A model generated the notes under the pieces. That model did no database searches. It saw only the letters and a program-made list of their open reading frames with translations, and was not told the origin of the DNA. From Rhizobium mongolense USDA 1844 (GTDB lineage Bacteria > Pseudomonadota > Alphaproteobacteria > Rhizobiales > Rhizobiaceae): 54,426 bases of DNA. The stretch spans positions 1 to 54,426 of the forward strand of contig NZ_ATTQ01000028.1 in assembly GCF_000419765.1 (NCBI RefSeq), written 5' to 3'. Below, piece after piece: positions 7,689 through 15,696 of this stretch. Within the stretch, counting starts at the first letter, position 1, and each line of letters opens with the position of its first letter. Position numbers and translations under genes: made by a program.

Positions 7689-9266
7689 CTATTGCGGAAC
7701 GCTAGCTTGGCGGTCTTTCTGCAGAAGCCACTTCTGGATGATTGGCACATCGGCATCGCCGAGGTCATGGCCGCCAAAGATGACGTCCGAATCGACGGTC
7801 GCGCCGGAGGTTTTCAGCCGTGTCCGAAGCTCGTTCGCATATCGGCCATAAGCGTCTGTCTTGCCGCTGATGACGAGCAGATCCGTGCCCGTAAGGTCGG
7901 CATGAGGATAGTCCGTCAGCACCGGCATGGAGCGGAGCAGCACCGCGCGGTGTATCAGGCTCGGATGCAGGTAGAGCAGCGAGTTCAGAAGATTGGCGCC
8001 ATTGGAATAGCCGACATAGACGATTTTCTTCGGGTCGAGGCCGTAGGATTTGACGGCGTTGTCGATAAAGGCGGCGAAGGCTTCCGCCTCGTTCTTGATG
8101 TCGTCCTGATCGAAGGAGAACGGCGTTATGCGCTTGTACCAGCGCGGGAAACCTTCTTCCGTCGCCCGGCCGCGCACGCCGAGCAGTGTAGCGCGCGGCG
8201 CCACTTTATGCAGAAGCGGCATCAGCGTCGTCTCGTTGCCGCCCGATCCGTGAAGCAGCACGAACACGCTGCCATCCGGATCCGGTGGCGTATAGAAGCG
8301 GTGGACGAAAGGCAGATCGCGATAGTTCACGCGAGGCTCACCGGGCATGGAAAACTGCGGCAGGACGACCTTCAGGTCCTCAAGATTGGTGATCGCGTCC
8401 TTTGGCGGCAGGAAGAGCTTGGAGCCGAGGGTTCCGGCCGGTTCGTCGACGGTCATGCCGGGCTTGTCCGTTGCAAGCTCGGCCAGCGTGCCACCGGGCT
8501 CGCGGGCATAGAGAGAGCGGAAATATTTGCGGTCATGCGTGCTGGTTGCCGAGGCGTTCGTCTTCTCGAGCGCTTCGTGAACCGTCGACAACTGTGCATC
8601 GTCGGTGGCGCGGAAAGCCACGTGATCGACCGTGCCTGTTCCCGGCGCACCGGACCAGAAGCCGCGGGCATTTCGGACATCGATCACGTCGCCCGACTGC
8701 GAGACGAGACGATCGATCGCGCCCTTGCTCACCTGGAAGCGATAGCCGAAGTGACTTTCGAGGAAGCTGCGGCTCTCCTCGGGCACTTCCGTCAGCATGG
8801 TCGCGCCGCGGATGCGCTGCACGGCGTGCTCCACCGGCACCGGACCGCCATGCCAGGGGGCGGCACTCTTCAATTCCCTGTTCCCGGTAAGTTTCAGAAT
8901 GATGTTGTCGGGATCCTTGAGGCGCAGCACGGTCTCGCCGAACTCGTCGCCTGGCCCCTCCATGCGCAGGCCGAAACTCATTGCCCGCGTCAGCCAATAG
9001 CCGATGCTCGTAGGATCGATGGCAAGCGCGATCTCGCTGATTTGCCCGAAGCCGGCGCGTCCCGGCGAGCCATCTTCCCAGGCGAGGAAGGTGACGAGCG
9101 AACCGGGCGTGCCGGCAGCGTCGCCATAGAAGAGATGCAGCTGTGCCGCGTCCTCGAACCCGGCCGTCTGCTTGACGAGCCGTAAGCCCAGGAAGCCTGC
9201 GTAGAAATCGACGTTCGCCTGCACTTTGCGGGTAATCGCCGTGACGTGATGTATTCCAGAAACCAT
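7689..9266 (-). CDS. Fused ring-cleaving dioxygenase (VOC) and alpha/beta hydrolase
   Basis: A 525-residue two-part protein. Residues 1-275 form a double VOC domain like the MhqO/LinE-type extradiol dioxygenases; plausible metal ligands are the His pair in GIHHVTAITRK (6/7), His215 in VDHVAFRA and Glu263 in GGTLAELATDKPG. Residues about 315-520 form an MhqD-like carboxylesterase/phospholipase hydrolase: FVLLHGSGGNE (oxyanion loop), GYSNGAN (nucleophile Ser421), GKTDAY (Asp471) and GGHDLG (His500), a complete triad. In Bacillus the two activities are separate genes of the quinone-stress Mhq regulon, so detoxification of quinones or catechols is the likely role. The ATG at 9266 was chosen because the metal-binding motif starts five residues later; longer upstream readings add a hydrophobic leader that would export a cytoplasmic enzyme. 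Confidence 0.85.
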   Translation of the reverse strand: MVSGIHHVTAITRKVQANVDFYAGFLGLRLVKQTAGFEDAAQLHLFYGDAAGTPGSLVTFLAWEDGSPGRAGFGQISEIALAIDPTSIGYWLTRAMSFGLRMEGPGDEFGETVLRLKDPDNIILKLTGNRELKSAAPWHGGPVPVEHAVQRIRGATMLTEVPEESRSFLESHFGYRFQVSKGAIDRLVSQSGDVIDVRNARGFWSGAPGTGTVDHVAFRATDDAQLSTVHEALEKTNASATSTHDRKYFRSLYAREPGGTLAELATDKPGMTVDEPAGTLGSKLFLPPKDAITNLEDLKVVLPQFSMPGEPRVNYRDLPFVHRFYTPPDPDGSVFVLLHGSGGNETTLMPLLHKVAPRATLLGVRGRATEEGFPRWYKRITPFSFDQDDIKNEAEAFAAFIDNAVKSYGLDPKKIVYVGYSNGANLLNSLLYLHPSLIHRAVLLRSMPVLTDYPHADLTGTDLLVISGKTDAYGRYANELRTRLKTSGATVDSDVIFGGHDLGDADVPIIQKWLLQKDRQASVPQ

Positions 9267-9328
9267 CGATAGCAGTCCGGATTGGATGGGAGTGGCGAGC
9301 AATGCCAGAACGAGAGCTGATGCGAAAG

Positions 9329-10945
9329 TCATGCTAGTGCCGTGGACGATTGCCTTGATTGTTCTACACATAAAACGAACGAATCGCCGCGGGGTTGCAA
9401 TTCCAACGTATCAACTTCCTCCAATGCTGCTTCCAGCTGCTGCAGGGTTGGCGGCTTCACCATATAAGCGAGCGCGCCAAGCTCCTTCGCTCTTTGAATA
9501 TCGCCTTCGTCGCTTGACGTACTGAGGATGCAGACCGGAATCCCGCTGAGCCGCCCATCGGCTGCGAGCGCATTCAGGACCTCGAAACCGTCCATGAGCG
9601 GCATGTTGATGTCGAGCAGCATCAGGTCCATAGGCGGCTGATCCGCTATTGCGGCCCGCTGCTCGAGCAGCAGCATCGCTTCACGACCGTTGTTTGCGAC
9701 ATGGAGATTGAAGCTGACTTTCTCGCGGCGCATGAGCTTCAGTTTCAGAAGTTGTATGTCGGCCGGGCTGTCTTCGACAAGCAGCACCTCGGCAAGCCTG
9801 CCCGTCCCCTCCGTCTGCTGTTCGGAATGTCGGACGCTGTGAGCAGCAGGCATGGCTGCGGGGGCTGCGGCGGCTACCTGTGCAAGGGGTATTTCGAGGA
9901 TGAAAATCGCGCCGCCGTCGCGTGCCTCGCACCAGATCGCACCGCCGTGCAATTGCGCGATGCGGCGGCAGATGGCCAGACCGAGGCCGGTTCCCTCGAT
10001 GCCGCGGCCGACGAGCCGTTTGAACGGCTGGAAAATCAGCTCGCGATGGGCGGCATCGATGCCGGGGCCGTTGTCGCAGACGGAAAGCCGGCATAGGCCG
10101 CTATCTGCCGTCGCAACGATCCTGATTTCCGGTATGCGGTTCTCGCAATAGCGGATGGAATTCGAAACGAGGTTTTGCAGAAGCTGGATCAGCAACGTCG
10201 CGTCGCCCATCACTTCGGGGAGGTCTGCCCGGCTGATCACCGCCTGGCGGCTTTCGATCTGCCGATGGAGATTATCCTCCACCTGATCGAGCACCGAGGC
10301 GAGCGAGACAGGCTTCAGCTCCAGCTCGCCGGAGGCCTCGAGCTTGGTGAAGCCCGAAACCTTGACGATCAGATCCTCCATGTGATCGGCAGCGCTCAGC
10401 ACATAGTCGAAAAGCTCGCGATCCTCAGGAAGCAGCGATGGCGAACCGTGCAGGATCTTGCTGAAGGACTTGATTGTTCTCAGCGGTTCTTTGAGGTCGT
10501 GCGCCATCGCACGGGTGAAAATCTCAAGGGATTGGCGTTTCTGCTCCAGTTTGGTCTCCAGTGCGCCGTGCATGATGGCGTTCTGAATGCAGCGGTGCAG
10601 CCCTTCTGGCGAAAGCGCATCCTTGGTCAGGTAATCGCGTGCGCCGCTCTTCATCACCTCGACGGCAACCGCCTCGTTGCCCTGGCCTGTCAGCATGACG
10701 ACATTGGCGGAGGCATCGAGTTCGAGGATTTGCGCAAGCACTCCGAGGCCGTTGCGGCCGGGCAAAGAGTAATCAAGCAGGATGCAGTTCGGCCGTTTGC
10801 CGGTGATCATCGCGAGACCCTGATCGCCGGTCTCGGCCTCTGCCAGCGAGTAGGTCGTACCCGCTATACGGCCCAGCATGCGACGGTAGAAGTCGCGGTC
10901 GTCCATATTGTCGTCGATGATCAGTACCGAGCAGGCTTCCGCCAA
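9329..10945 (-). CDS. Receiver-histidine kinase-receiver hybrid sensor
   Basis: A soluble 538-residue protein with three signalling modules: an N-terminal receiver (1-125; DD at 11-12, phospho-acceptor Asp58 in LLDYSLPG, Lys108 followed by Asp rather than Pro), a HisKA domain with His149 in AMAHDLKEPLRTIKSF, an ATPase domain (N box LVSNSIRY, G1 DNGPGID, G2 EGTGLGLAIC) and a C-terminal receiver (385-510; Asp445 in LLDINMPLMDG, Lys497-Pro). It has no membrane segment or conventional sensor, so the first receiver probably provides the input. It starts 3 bp beyond the stop of the upstream receiver gene and is very likely co-transcribed with the membrane kinase that precedes it. The C-terminal receiver resembles the Rcp1-type partner of phytochrome-like kinases. 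Confidence 0.92.
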   Translation of the reverse strand: MAEACSVLIIDDNMDDRDFYRRMLGRIAGTTYSLAEAETGDQGLAMITGKRPNCILLDYSLPGRNGLGVLAQILELDASANVVMLTGQGNEAVAVEVMKSGARDYLTKDALSPEGLHRCIQNAIMHGALETKLEQKRQSLEIFTRAMAHDLKEPLRTIKSFSKILHGSPSLLPEDRELFDYVLSAADHMEDLIVKVSGFTKLEASGELELKPVSLASVLDQVEDNLHRQIESRQAVISRADLPEVMGDATLLIQLLQNLVSNSIRYCENRIPEIRIVATADSGLCRLSVCDNGPGIDAAHRELIFQPFKRLVGRGIEGTGLGLAICRRIAQLHGGAIWCEARDGGAIFILEIPLAQVAAAAPAAMPAAHSVRHSEQQTEGTGRLAEVLLVEDSPADIQLLKLKLMRREKVSFNLHVANNGREAMLLLEQRAAIADQPPMDLMLLDINMPLMDGFEVLNALAADGRLSGIPVCILSTSSDEGDIQRAKELGALAYMVKPPTLQQLEAALEEVDTLELQPRGDSFVLCVEQSRQSSTALA

Positions 10946-10948
10946 TCG

Positions 10949-11374
10949 TCACTCCTCCAGGGGCAGTATGGCAATCTCGAACCAATATTCCTTCAGCCTT
11001 TGTATGGCTGCAAAAAGGCCGTCCAGATCGACGGGCTTTTGCACATAGGTATTGGCGCCGAGGGCATAGCAGCCCTCGATGTCGCGCTCGTCGTCGGAGG
11101 TCGTCAGGATAACGACCGGTATCTTGTGCCAGTGCGTATTGGATTTGATCGCCTCCAGCGTCTTGCGGCCGTCGAGCCCCGGCATGTTGAGATCGAGCAG
11201 GATCAGACCCGGCCGCGGACTGATGGTTGCCAGCATATCGAGAGCCTCTTGTCCCGAAGCCGCCCAGTAGATCGGGTTGCGCAGGTTCGTGCGCTTGAAA
11301 GCGCGCATCGTCGCTTCGAAGTCGTCCTCGCTGTCCTCAACGATGAGGATCGGTTGCGTATCACGCTGCTGCAT
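10949..11374 (-). CDS. Single-domain response regulator (Rcp1-like)
   Basis: A 141-residue stand-alone receiver with the acidic pocket VEDSEDD, phospho-acceptor Asp61 in LILLDLNMPGLDG, the Thr of VVILTTSDDE and the Lys-Pro of TYVQKPVD. The spacing and the ILTTSDDERDI segment are typical of Rcp1-type receivers served by phytochrome-like and PAS kinases. There is no output domain, so it should either relay phosphate or bind a partner. Its start overlaps the end of the membrane kinase gene by 14 bp, and its stop is 3 bp before the next hybrid gene. This order (kinase, receiver, receiver-kinase-receiver) suggests one phosphorelay. Confidence 0.93.
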   Translation of the reverse strand: MQQRDTQPILIVEDSEDDFEATMRAFKRTNLRNPIYWAASGQEALDMLATISPRPGLILLDLNMPGLDGRKTLEAIKSNTHWHKIPVVILTTSDDERDIEGCYALGANTYVQKPVDLDGLFAAIQRLKEYWFEIAILPLEE

Positions 11375-13511
11375 TCTGCTCCTCGCGCTTCCTGCCCAAT
11401 GTGAAATAGAACGTCGTGCCTGTGCCGACTTCCGATTCCAGCCATATCTCGCCGTTGTGGCGGGCGATGATCTTGCGGACGAAGGTCAAGCCGGCGCCTG
11501 TTCCGTCATCCGAATCCTGCGATTTTTCCAGGCGCTTGAAAATGCGGAAAATATCCTCATGGAATTCCTTGGGTATGCCTTTGCCGTTATCTTTGACGAA
11601 GAAGACGTTGCGCGCCGTCGTGCCGTCCCTGGCGACGAAGCGTTCGAGATAGCCGATACTGACGAGCGGATGAGGCTTGTCGTTGTACTTGATCGCATTG
11701 GTAATAAGGTTGCGGAAGACTTCCGTGAGCCGCAGCGCATCACAGACGACTTCCGGCAATTGGCCATCGATGACGACCTTGGCATGGCGCTCCTCCAGAA
11801 GCAGCTCCATGGTGGCGATCACATCCTTGATGACAAGATTGATGTCGGTCCGCTTCACCGCAAGCTGCTGCCGACCGATCCGCGAAAAATAGAGCAGGTC
11901 GTTGACCAGCTTCTCCATACGCTGGCTGAGCCGTACCAGGCGATTGAGGCGCCGTACGCCATCCTCGTCGAGGAGGCCTTCGTAGTCCTCCAATAAGAAG
12001 CGCGAGTGGTTGTGGAGCCCACGCAGCGGCTCCTTCAGATCATGCGAAGCAATATAGGCGAACTCGTCGAGGTCGTGATTGCTCCGCTCCAGATCGGCGG
12101 TATAATCCTCAAGTTGCGCCAGCGTCGTCTTCAGTCGCTCCTCCTGGGTCACGCGCTCGCTGATATCGCGCACAATGCCGACGAAGGCCTTCGTTCCGCC
12201 GCTCTTCACCTCGCTGACGGAAACATCGAGCGGAAAGGCGACGCCATTCTTGCGCCGTCCGGAAACCTTGCGCGTGGTGCCGATGACGCGCTGCTCGCCG
12301 GTTTCGGCATAGTGGCGCAGATAGCCGTCGTGCTCCGAATGATACGGTTCGGGCATCAACATCTTGACATTCCTGCCGATCACTTCCTGCGGCGTGTAAC
12401 CGAACATCTGCTCGGCCGCCGGATTGAAACTTAAGATCGTTCCCTTTTCGTCGATCGTGAGTACCGCGTCCGGTGTGCTGCGCACCAAGGCGCTGAAGCG
12501 GATGCGTTCGGTCTCGAGGTTCAACCTGTTCCGCACGTAGTAAAATACGAGCAAAGCAATCAGCCATAGCATGACGAGGGTGATTGCCCGGTTCGTGACC
12601 TCCTGCCAGAAGCCTACGTTGTCGTGGCGCACGGCGAAGAAGCCGAGCAGGACGAGGATGGTGCACACGAGGGCGAAGAGAAGCGACGCCTTGCGGTTTC
12701 TGAACCAGAGAGCGGTCAGCACCAGTGGCACGTAAAGAATGCCGTTCGCCACACCAAGCGGCGTATAGAGGTCTGCGGTTAGCCCAGTGAAGCACACGAG
12801 TGCGGGAACCCAAAGCGGTATTCGGCCACGGCTTTCGGGCTGCCGCCACCAGGCACTTGCGAGCAATCCGCCGCCGAATAGCACCATGCCGATCGCCGTT
12901 GGCAAAGCCATTGTTGCATAAGGCCCCCAGCGATAGCCTTGTTCCGCATTCGTGACGTAGCTGGTAAGGGCGATCATGCCGAGCGTGATGACCACATAGC
13001 TCACCAATTCCTGGACGAGCGGCGCTCTCGCGACCCGCCAATTCTGAGCGGCGATCAGCGACAGGTTGCCCATCAGGAAAATTGCGGCCGTATTCGGTCC
13101 CATGCCGCCGCCGATCTGAGCGGCAAAATCGGGCGATATAAGAATATCGGTCAACAGCCGGTCGATGTGATGAACGGCGCGGCCGAAGATGGTGATCTCG
13201 ATCAGCCGGGCGAGCGCGATGACAACGACGAACACCGAAAGTGCAGTTGAAGGCACCGACACCAGCCGCCGGCCTGTAACGGAAGTGGCAAGGGCGCCGC
13301 CGGACAGAACAAAGCAGAGTGCCGTGTTGAACGCCATCGATGGAAAATCGGGAACGACCGAAATGATGACTTCGAGCTGCAGCAGCCAGCCGGCCAGCGC
13401 GATCAGGCCGAGAAGGGCAAGCAGAAAGCCGATACCGATGACGGCGGAGCGATAGCGCTTCCGCTTTATCTGCGGATCGTCCTGCAGTCCTGCCGCCGCT
13501 GCACTCCACAC
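11361..13511 (-). CDS. Membrane histidine kinase with FixL-like PAS domain
   Basis: A 716-residue kinase. Residues about 20-330 hold around ten hydrophobic segments of an unclassified sensor region. A PAS domain follows at 342-452. It is strongly FixL-like: MLMPEPYHSEHDGYL contains His394 at the position of the FixL haem ligand, and Arg414, twenty residues on, matches the FixL distal Arg. HisKA carries His490 in ASHDLKEPLRGL; the ATPase domain is at 587-707 (NLITNAIKYN, DNGKGIP, GTGAGLTF). The start chosen is GTG at 13511, because GGGGAGG lies just upstream; a longer ATG start at 13580 has no such site and would overlap the opposite leader. The gene heads an operon with two receiver-containing genes. 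Oxygen or haem sensing is inference. Confidence 0.88.
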   Translation of the reverse strand: MWSAAAAGLQDDPQIKRKRYRSAVIGIGFLLALLGLIALAGWLLQLEVIISVVPDFPSMAFNTALCFVLSGGALATSVTGRRLVSVPSTALSVFVVVIALARLIEITIFGRAVHHIDRLLTDILISPDFAAQIGGGMGPNTAAIFLMGNLSLIAAQNWRVARAPLVQELVSYVVITLGMIALTSYVTNAEQGYRWGPYATMALPTAIGMVLFGGGLLASAWWRQPESRGRIPLWVPALVCFTGLTADLYTPLGVANGILYVPLVLTALWFRNRKASLLFALVCTILVLLGFFAVRHDNVGFWQEVTNRAITLVMLWLIALLVFYYVRNRLNLETERIRFSALVRSTPDAVLTIDEKGTILSFNPAAEQMFGYTPQEVIGRNVKMLMPEPYHSEHDGYLRHYAETGEQRVIGTTRKVSGRRKNGVAFPLDVSVSEVKSGGTKAFVGIVRDISERVTQEERLKTTLAQLEDYTADLERSNHDLDEFAYIASHDLKEPLRGLHNHSRFLLEDYEGLLDEDGVRRLNRLVRLSQRMEKLVNDLLYFSRIGRQQLAVKRTDINLVIKDVIATMELLLEERHAKVVIDGQLPEVVCDALRLTEVFRNLITNAIKYNDKPHPLVSIGYLERFVARDGTTARNVFFVKDNGKGIPKEFHEDIFRIFKRLEKSQDSDDGTGAGLTFVRKIIARHNGEIWLESEVGTGTTFYFTLGRKREEQNAAA

Positions 13512-13689
13512 GTCGTCACACCTCCCCAGTCGCGTGCCAATTTTTTCCGAAAACCCAAAAGACACAATAGGAAAACGCATGGTTGCGCGACTGATTCATC
13601 GGTGGGCGGTCTGCCGCTGCTATCGATTGGAGGAAAATGCGGCTAGTGTTGCGAAAACGCACAATCGAGGAGCGTCCCGAAACCGCCGG

Positions 13690-14070
13690 ATGCGAGCACC
13701 GATGCCAGTCATATTTTATGTCGATGACAGCAGGGATGATCTTTTCTACCTCGACTATATCCGCAAGAAGGAGCGGATCTCTGTTGATCTTTTCTGTTTT
13801 GCAACGGCGGAGGCGGGTCTTGCCGCTTTGGAGCACCGATTTGCCGAGCGCGCCGCGCTCCCGGACATGCTCATCGCCGATCTCTATATGCCCCTCGATA
13901 GCGGCCTTGCGCTCATCGCGCGGCTTCGAGCGGAAGCCCGGTTCAAAACGATGCGTCTTTGTGTCTGCAGCGGATCGGATGCCGAGGAAGATCGGCAGCG
14001 CGCTCTGTTTGCGGGTGCTGATTCCTATCTTCAAAAACCCCTCGACTTTGCGGCAATTCTGCATCCCTAA
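13690..14070 (+). CDS. Single-domain response regulator
   Basis: A stand-alone receiver of about 126 residues, divergent from the membrane kinase gene. It has the acidic pair in YVDDSRDDLFYLDYIRKK, phospho-acceptor Asp64 in MLIADLYMPLDSG, a Ser in CSGSDAEED and the Lys-Pro in SYLQKPLD. All five key receiver positions are present, so it should be phosphorylatable. There is no output domain. The start is uncertain: ATG 13690 and ATG 13702 both fit, neither with an ideal ribosome site, and a longer frame upstream would overlap the kinase promoter. It is probably phosphorylated by a kinase of the neighbouring operon. A 472-bp gap follows. Confidence 0.8.
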   Translation: MRAPMPVIFYVDDSRDDLFYLDYIRKKERISVDLFCFATAEAGLAALEHRFAERAALPDMLIADLYMPLDSGLALIARLRAEARFKTMRLCVCSGSDAEEDRQRALFAGADSYLQKPLDFAAILHP

Positions 14071-14542
14071 ACGTCGCGCTGAAGGGAAGACGCGCGACAA
14101 AGCTGCAGATCCAACCTTTGGCGCTGCTTGAAACTGCGATTGACAAGGTCGTTTCAGAATTTCAAAATACACAACCATGGGGAAGAGGAGTGATTGAGCA
14201 CTGAGAGAGCCGACCGACCCACATTCGCCGCCACGAATTTCAGCCAACCCCTTAGCTGGGTGGATCTATCAGCTCTCTCGCGCTTACTCCGGCACTTCTT
14301 CCGCTCTTCATGGATGGTGAACAACGGAATTGCGATACCTAGGTAAGAACTACGACTATCCTGTGTATCACTTGCGGTTGAGAGAATTGATGTCGTTTCC
14401 GCTTTCAGGATATTGGGGTCCCCATCCCATTATCCTCATCAATTGTCTCGAGATTCTTCTAACTTCTCGCATGCAGGACGTATATCCCAAGATTTCGGGA
14501 TGAAGATGACTTCCGGAGGTTCGACATAAGGATTTTGCTGGA
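14071..14542. other. Intergenic region before the solo LuxR gene
   Basis: 472 bp without a convincing gene; AT content is somewhat above that of the flanking genes. It should carry the promoter of the LuxR-receiver pair. I looked for a lux-box-like dyad and for a terminator of the upstream receiver gene and found neither clearly. Confidence 0.4.
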
Positions 14543-15238
14543 ATGACCAACGCTGCGGCGGTTCCATTTCACACAGGGCCCGAGCTCAGCCGGGCGATCA
14601 ATCGCACCGACTTTTTCCGCCTCTTCAAGGCGGCGGCACAGCACTATCACTTCGATAACTTTGCGCTTGCTCGGATTTCCGAGGCGAACGCGCCCTTCGG
14701 CGAGCGCGAAATCGTCATCACCAATATTGCCGAACGCAGGGTCCCGCTTTTCGTCAAGATGCTCAAGGAGGCGCTGGGCGCGCTGAAGGCAAAGACCGCG
14801 CAGTTCCTGACGACGCCGGTCTACGGCAAGAGCGGATCGCTCGGGGCCGACCTCGTATTCAACGAATTCAATGGCAATACCTTTCTGCTCATTCCTCTCT
14901 TCACGCCGGAGGGGCGGCGCTACTGCCTCGTGCTCAGCGGCATGCGGTCCGAGCCCGATCAGGGAGAAATCGCCGACGTTCTGCTCGATGCCATGCGTAT
15001 TTTCGACAAACTTTACGAGGAAATCTTGACGCAGGAGATGTCAGGGCGCCTGACGCAACGGGAGGCGGAAATCGTCAAATGGACCAGCGAAGGCAAGACT
15101 TCAGCCGAGATCGCGATCATTCTCGGATTGTCGGAGCACACCGTCAATTCTCATATCACGGCCGCCGCCAGGAAGCTTGATGCGGTGAACCGCGTTCATA
15201 TGGTGGCGATTGCCCTCAGGAATGGTTTGGTTTCGTGA
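14543..15238 (+). CDS. Solo LuxR-family transcriptional regulator
   Basis: A 231-residue regulator. The C-terminal 65 residues are a classical LuxR helix-turn-helix (LTQREAEIVKWTSEGKTSAEI, then SEHTVNSHITAAARKLDAVNR). The N-terminal 160 residues have the length of an autoinducer-binding domain, but the usual WxxxY...DP signature of acyl-homoserine-lactone receptors is not visible, and there is no synthase gene nearby. It therefore resembles the VisN/VisR type more than quorum-sensing receptors. The ribosome site AAGGA lies about 10 bp before the ATG. A receiver gene follows within 15 bp, so the two are probably one operon; regulation of or by that receiver is inference. Confidence 0.88.
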   Translation: MTNAAAVPFHTGPELSRAINRTDFFRLFKAAAQHYHFDNFALARISEANAPFGEREIVITNIAERRVPLFVKMLKEALGALKAKTAQFLTTPVYGKSGSLGADLVFNEFNGNTFLLIPLFTPEGRRYCLVLSGMRSEPDQGEIADVLLDAMRIFDKLYEEILTQEMSGRLTQREAEIVKWTSEGKTSAEIAIILGLSEHTVNSHITAAARKLDAVNRVHMVAIALRNGLVS

Positions 15239-15252
15239 CCGGGGAAAACAGC

Positions 15253-15690
15253 ATGAGCGCCGAAGCGGTCCCGGGAGATGCCGTCAAGGTCCTATTCGTG
15301 GATGACGAATTCGTCGAGTTCAGGTCGCTGAAGAAGAAGATTGGCAGCCTTTCCGAGCCTGCCGTCGACGTCGAATATTCGCAGTCCATCAGCGACGCGC
15401 TGGAGAAGGTCAAGGGCGGCCGGTTCGATCTCATTCTGCTCGACAACCGACTGCTGCCGAATGCCGATTTCCGCGAGACGGTGCCCGAGCTTCGCGGCAT
15501 CGGCTACACAGGACCAATCGGCGTTGTTTCAACGGACATTTCGGATGGCTATTTCCAGGAGTTTCCGGACTATGGCGTCGATTTTCGTATCGGCAAGGAT
15601 GAGATCGACGCGCGGACGCTGCAATATATCATCCGCGAATTCGTGAAGTACGACCTGCCCGACTTCTGGAAGGACGACTACACGATCTGA
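15253..15690 (+). CDS. Divergent receiver-domain protein
   Basis: A 145-residue receiver-like protein downstream of the LuxR gene. It keeps the acidic pocket (LFVDDE) and phospho-acceptor Asp64 in LILLDNRLLPNADF, and has Ser93/Thr94 in GVVSTDIS, but the conserved Lys-Pro turn is altered to Lys115-Asp in FRIGKDEID, and the MP after the acceptor is replaced by LLP. The C-terminus (FVKYDLPDFWKDDYTI) is unusually acidic and aromatic. The start was placed at ATG 15253 because GGGGA lies 7 bp upstream; a GTG at 15235 overlapping the LuxR stop is the alternative. It converges on a minimal kinase gene 6 bp away, the obvious candidate partner. Confidence 0.83.
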   Translation: MSAEAVPGDAVKVLFVDDEFVEFRSLKKKIGSLSEPAVDVEYSQSISDALEKVKGGRFDLILLDNRLLPNADFRETVPELRGIGYTGPIGVVSTDISDGYFQEFPDYGVDFRIGKDEIDARTLQYIIREFVKYDLPDFWKDDYTI

Positions 15691-15696
15691 TCGAGT

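Noticed and set aside
7575..9185. 536-residue plus-strand frame opposite the dioxygenase-hydrolase gene
   Set aside because: Shadow frame; the opposite strand has two complete enzyme domains with catalytic residues.
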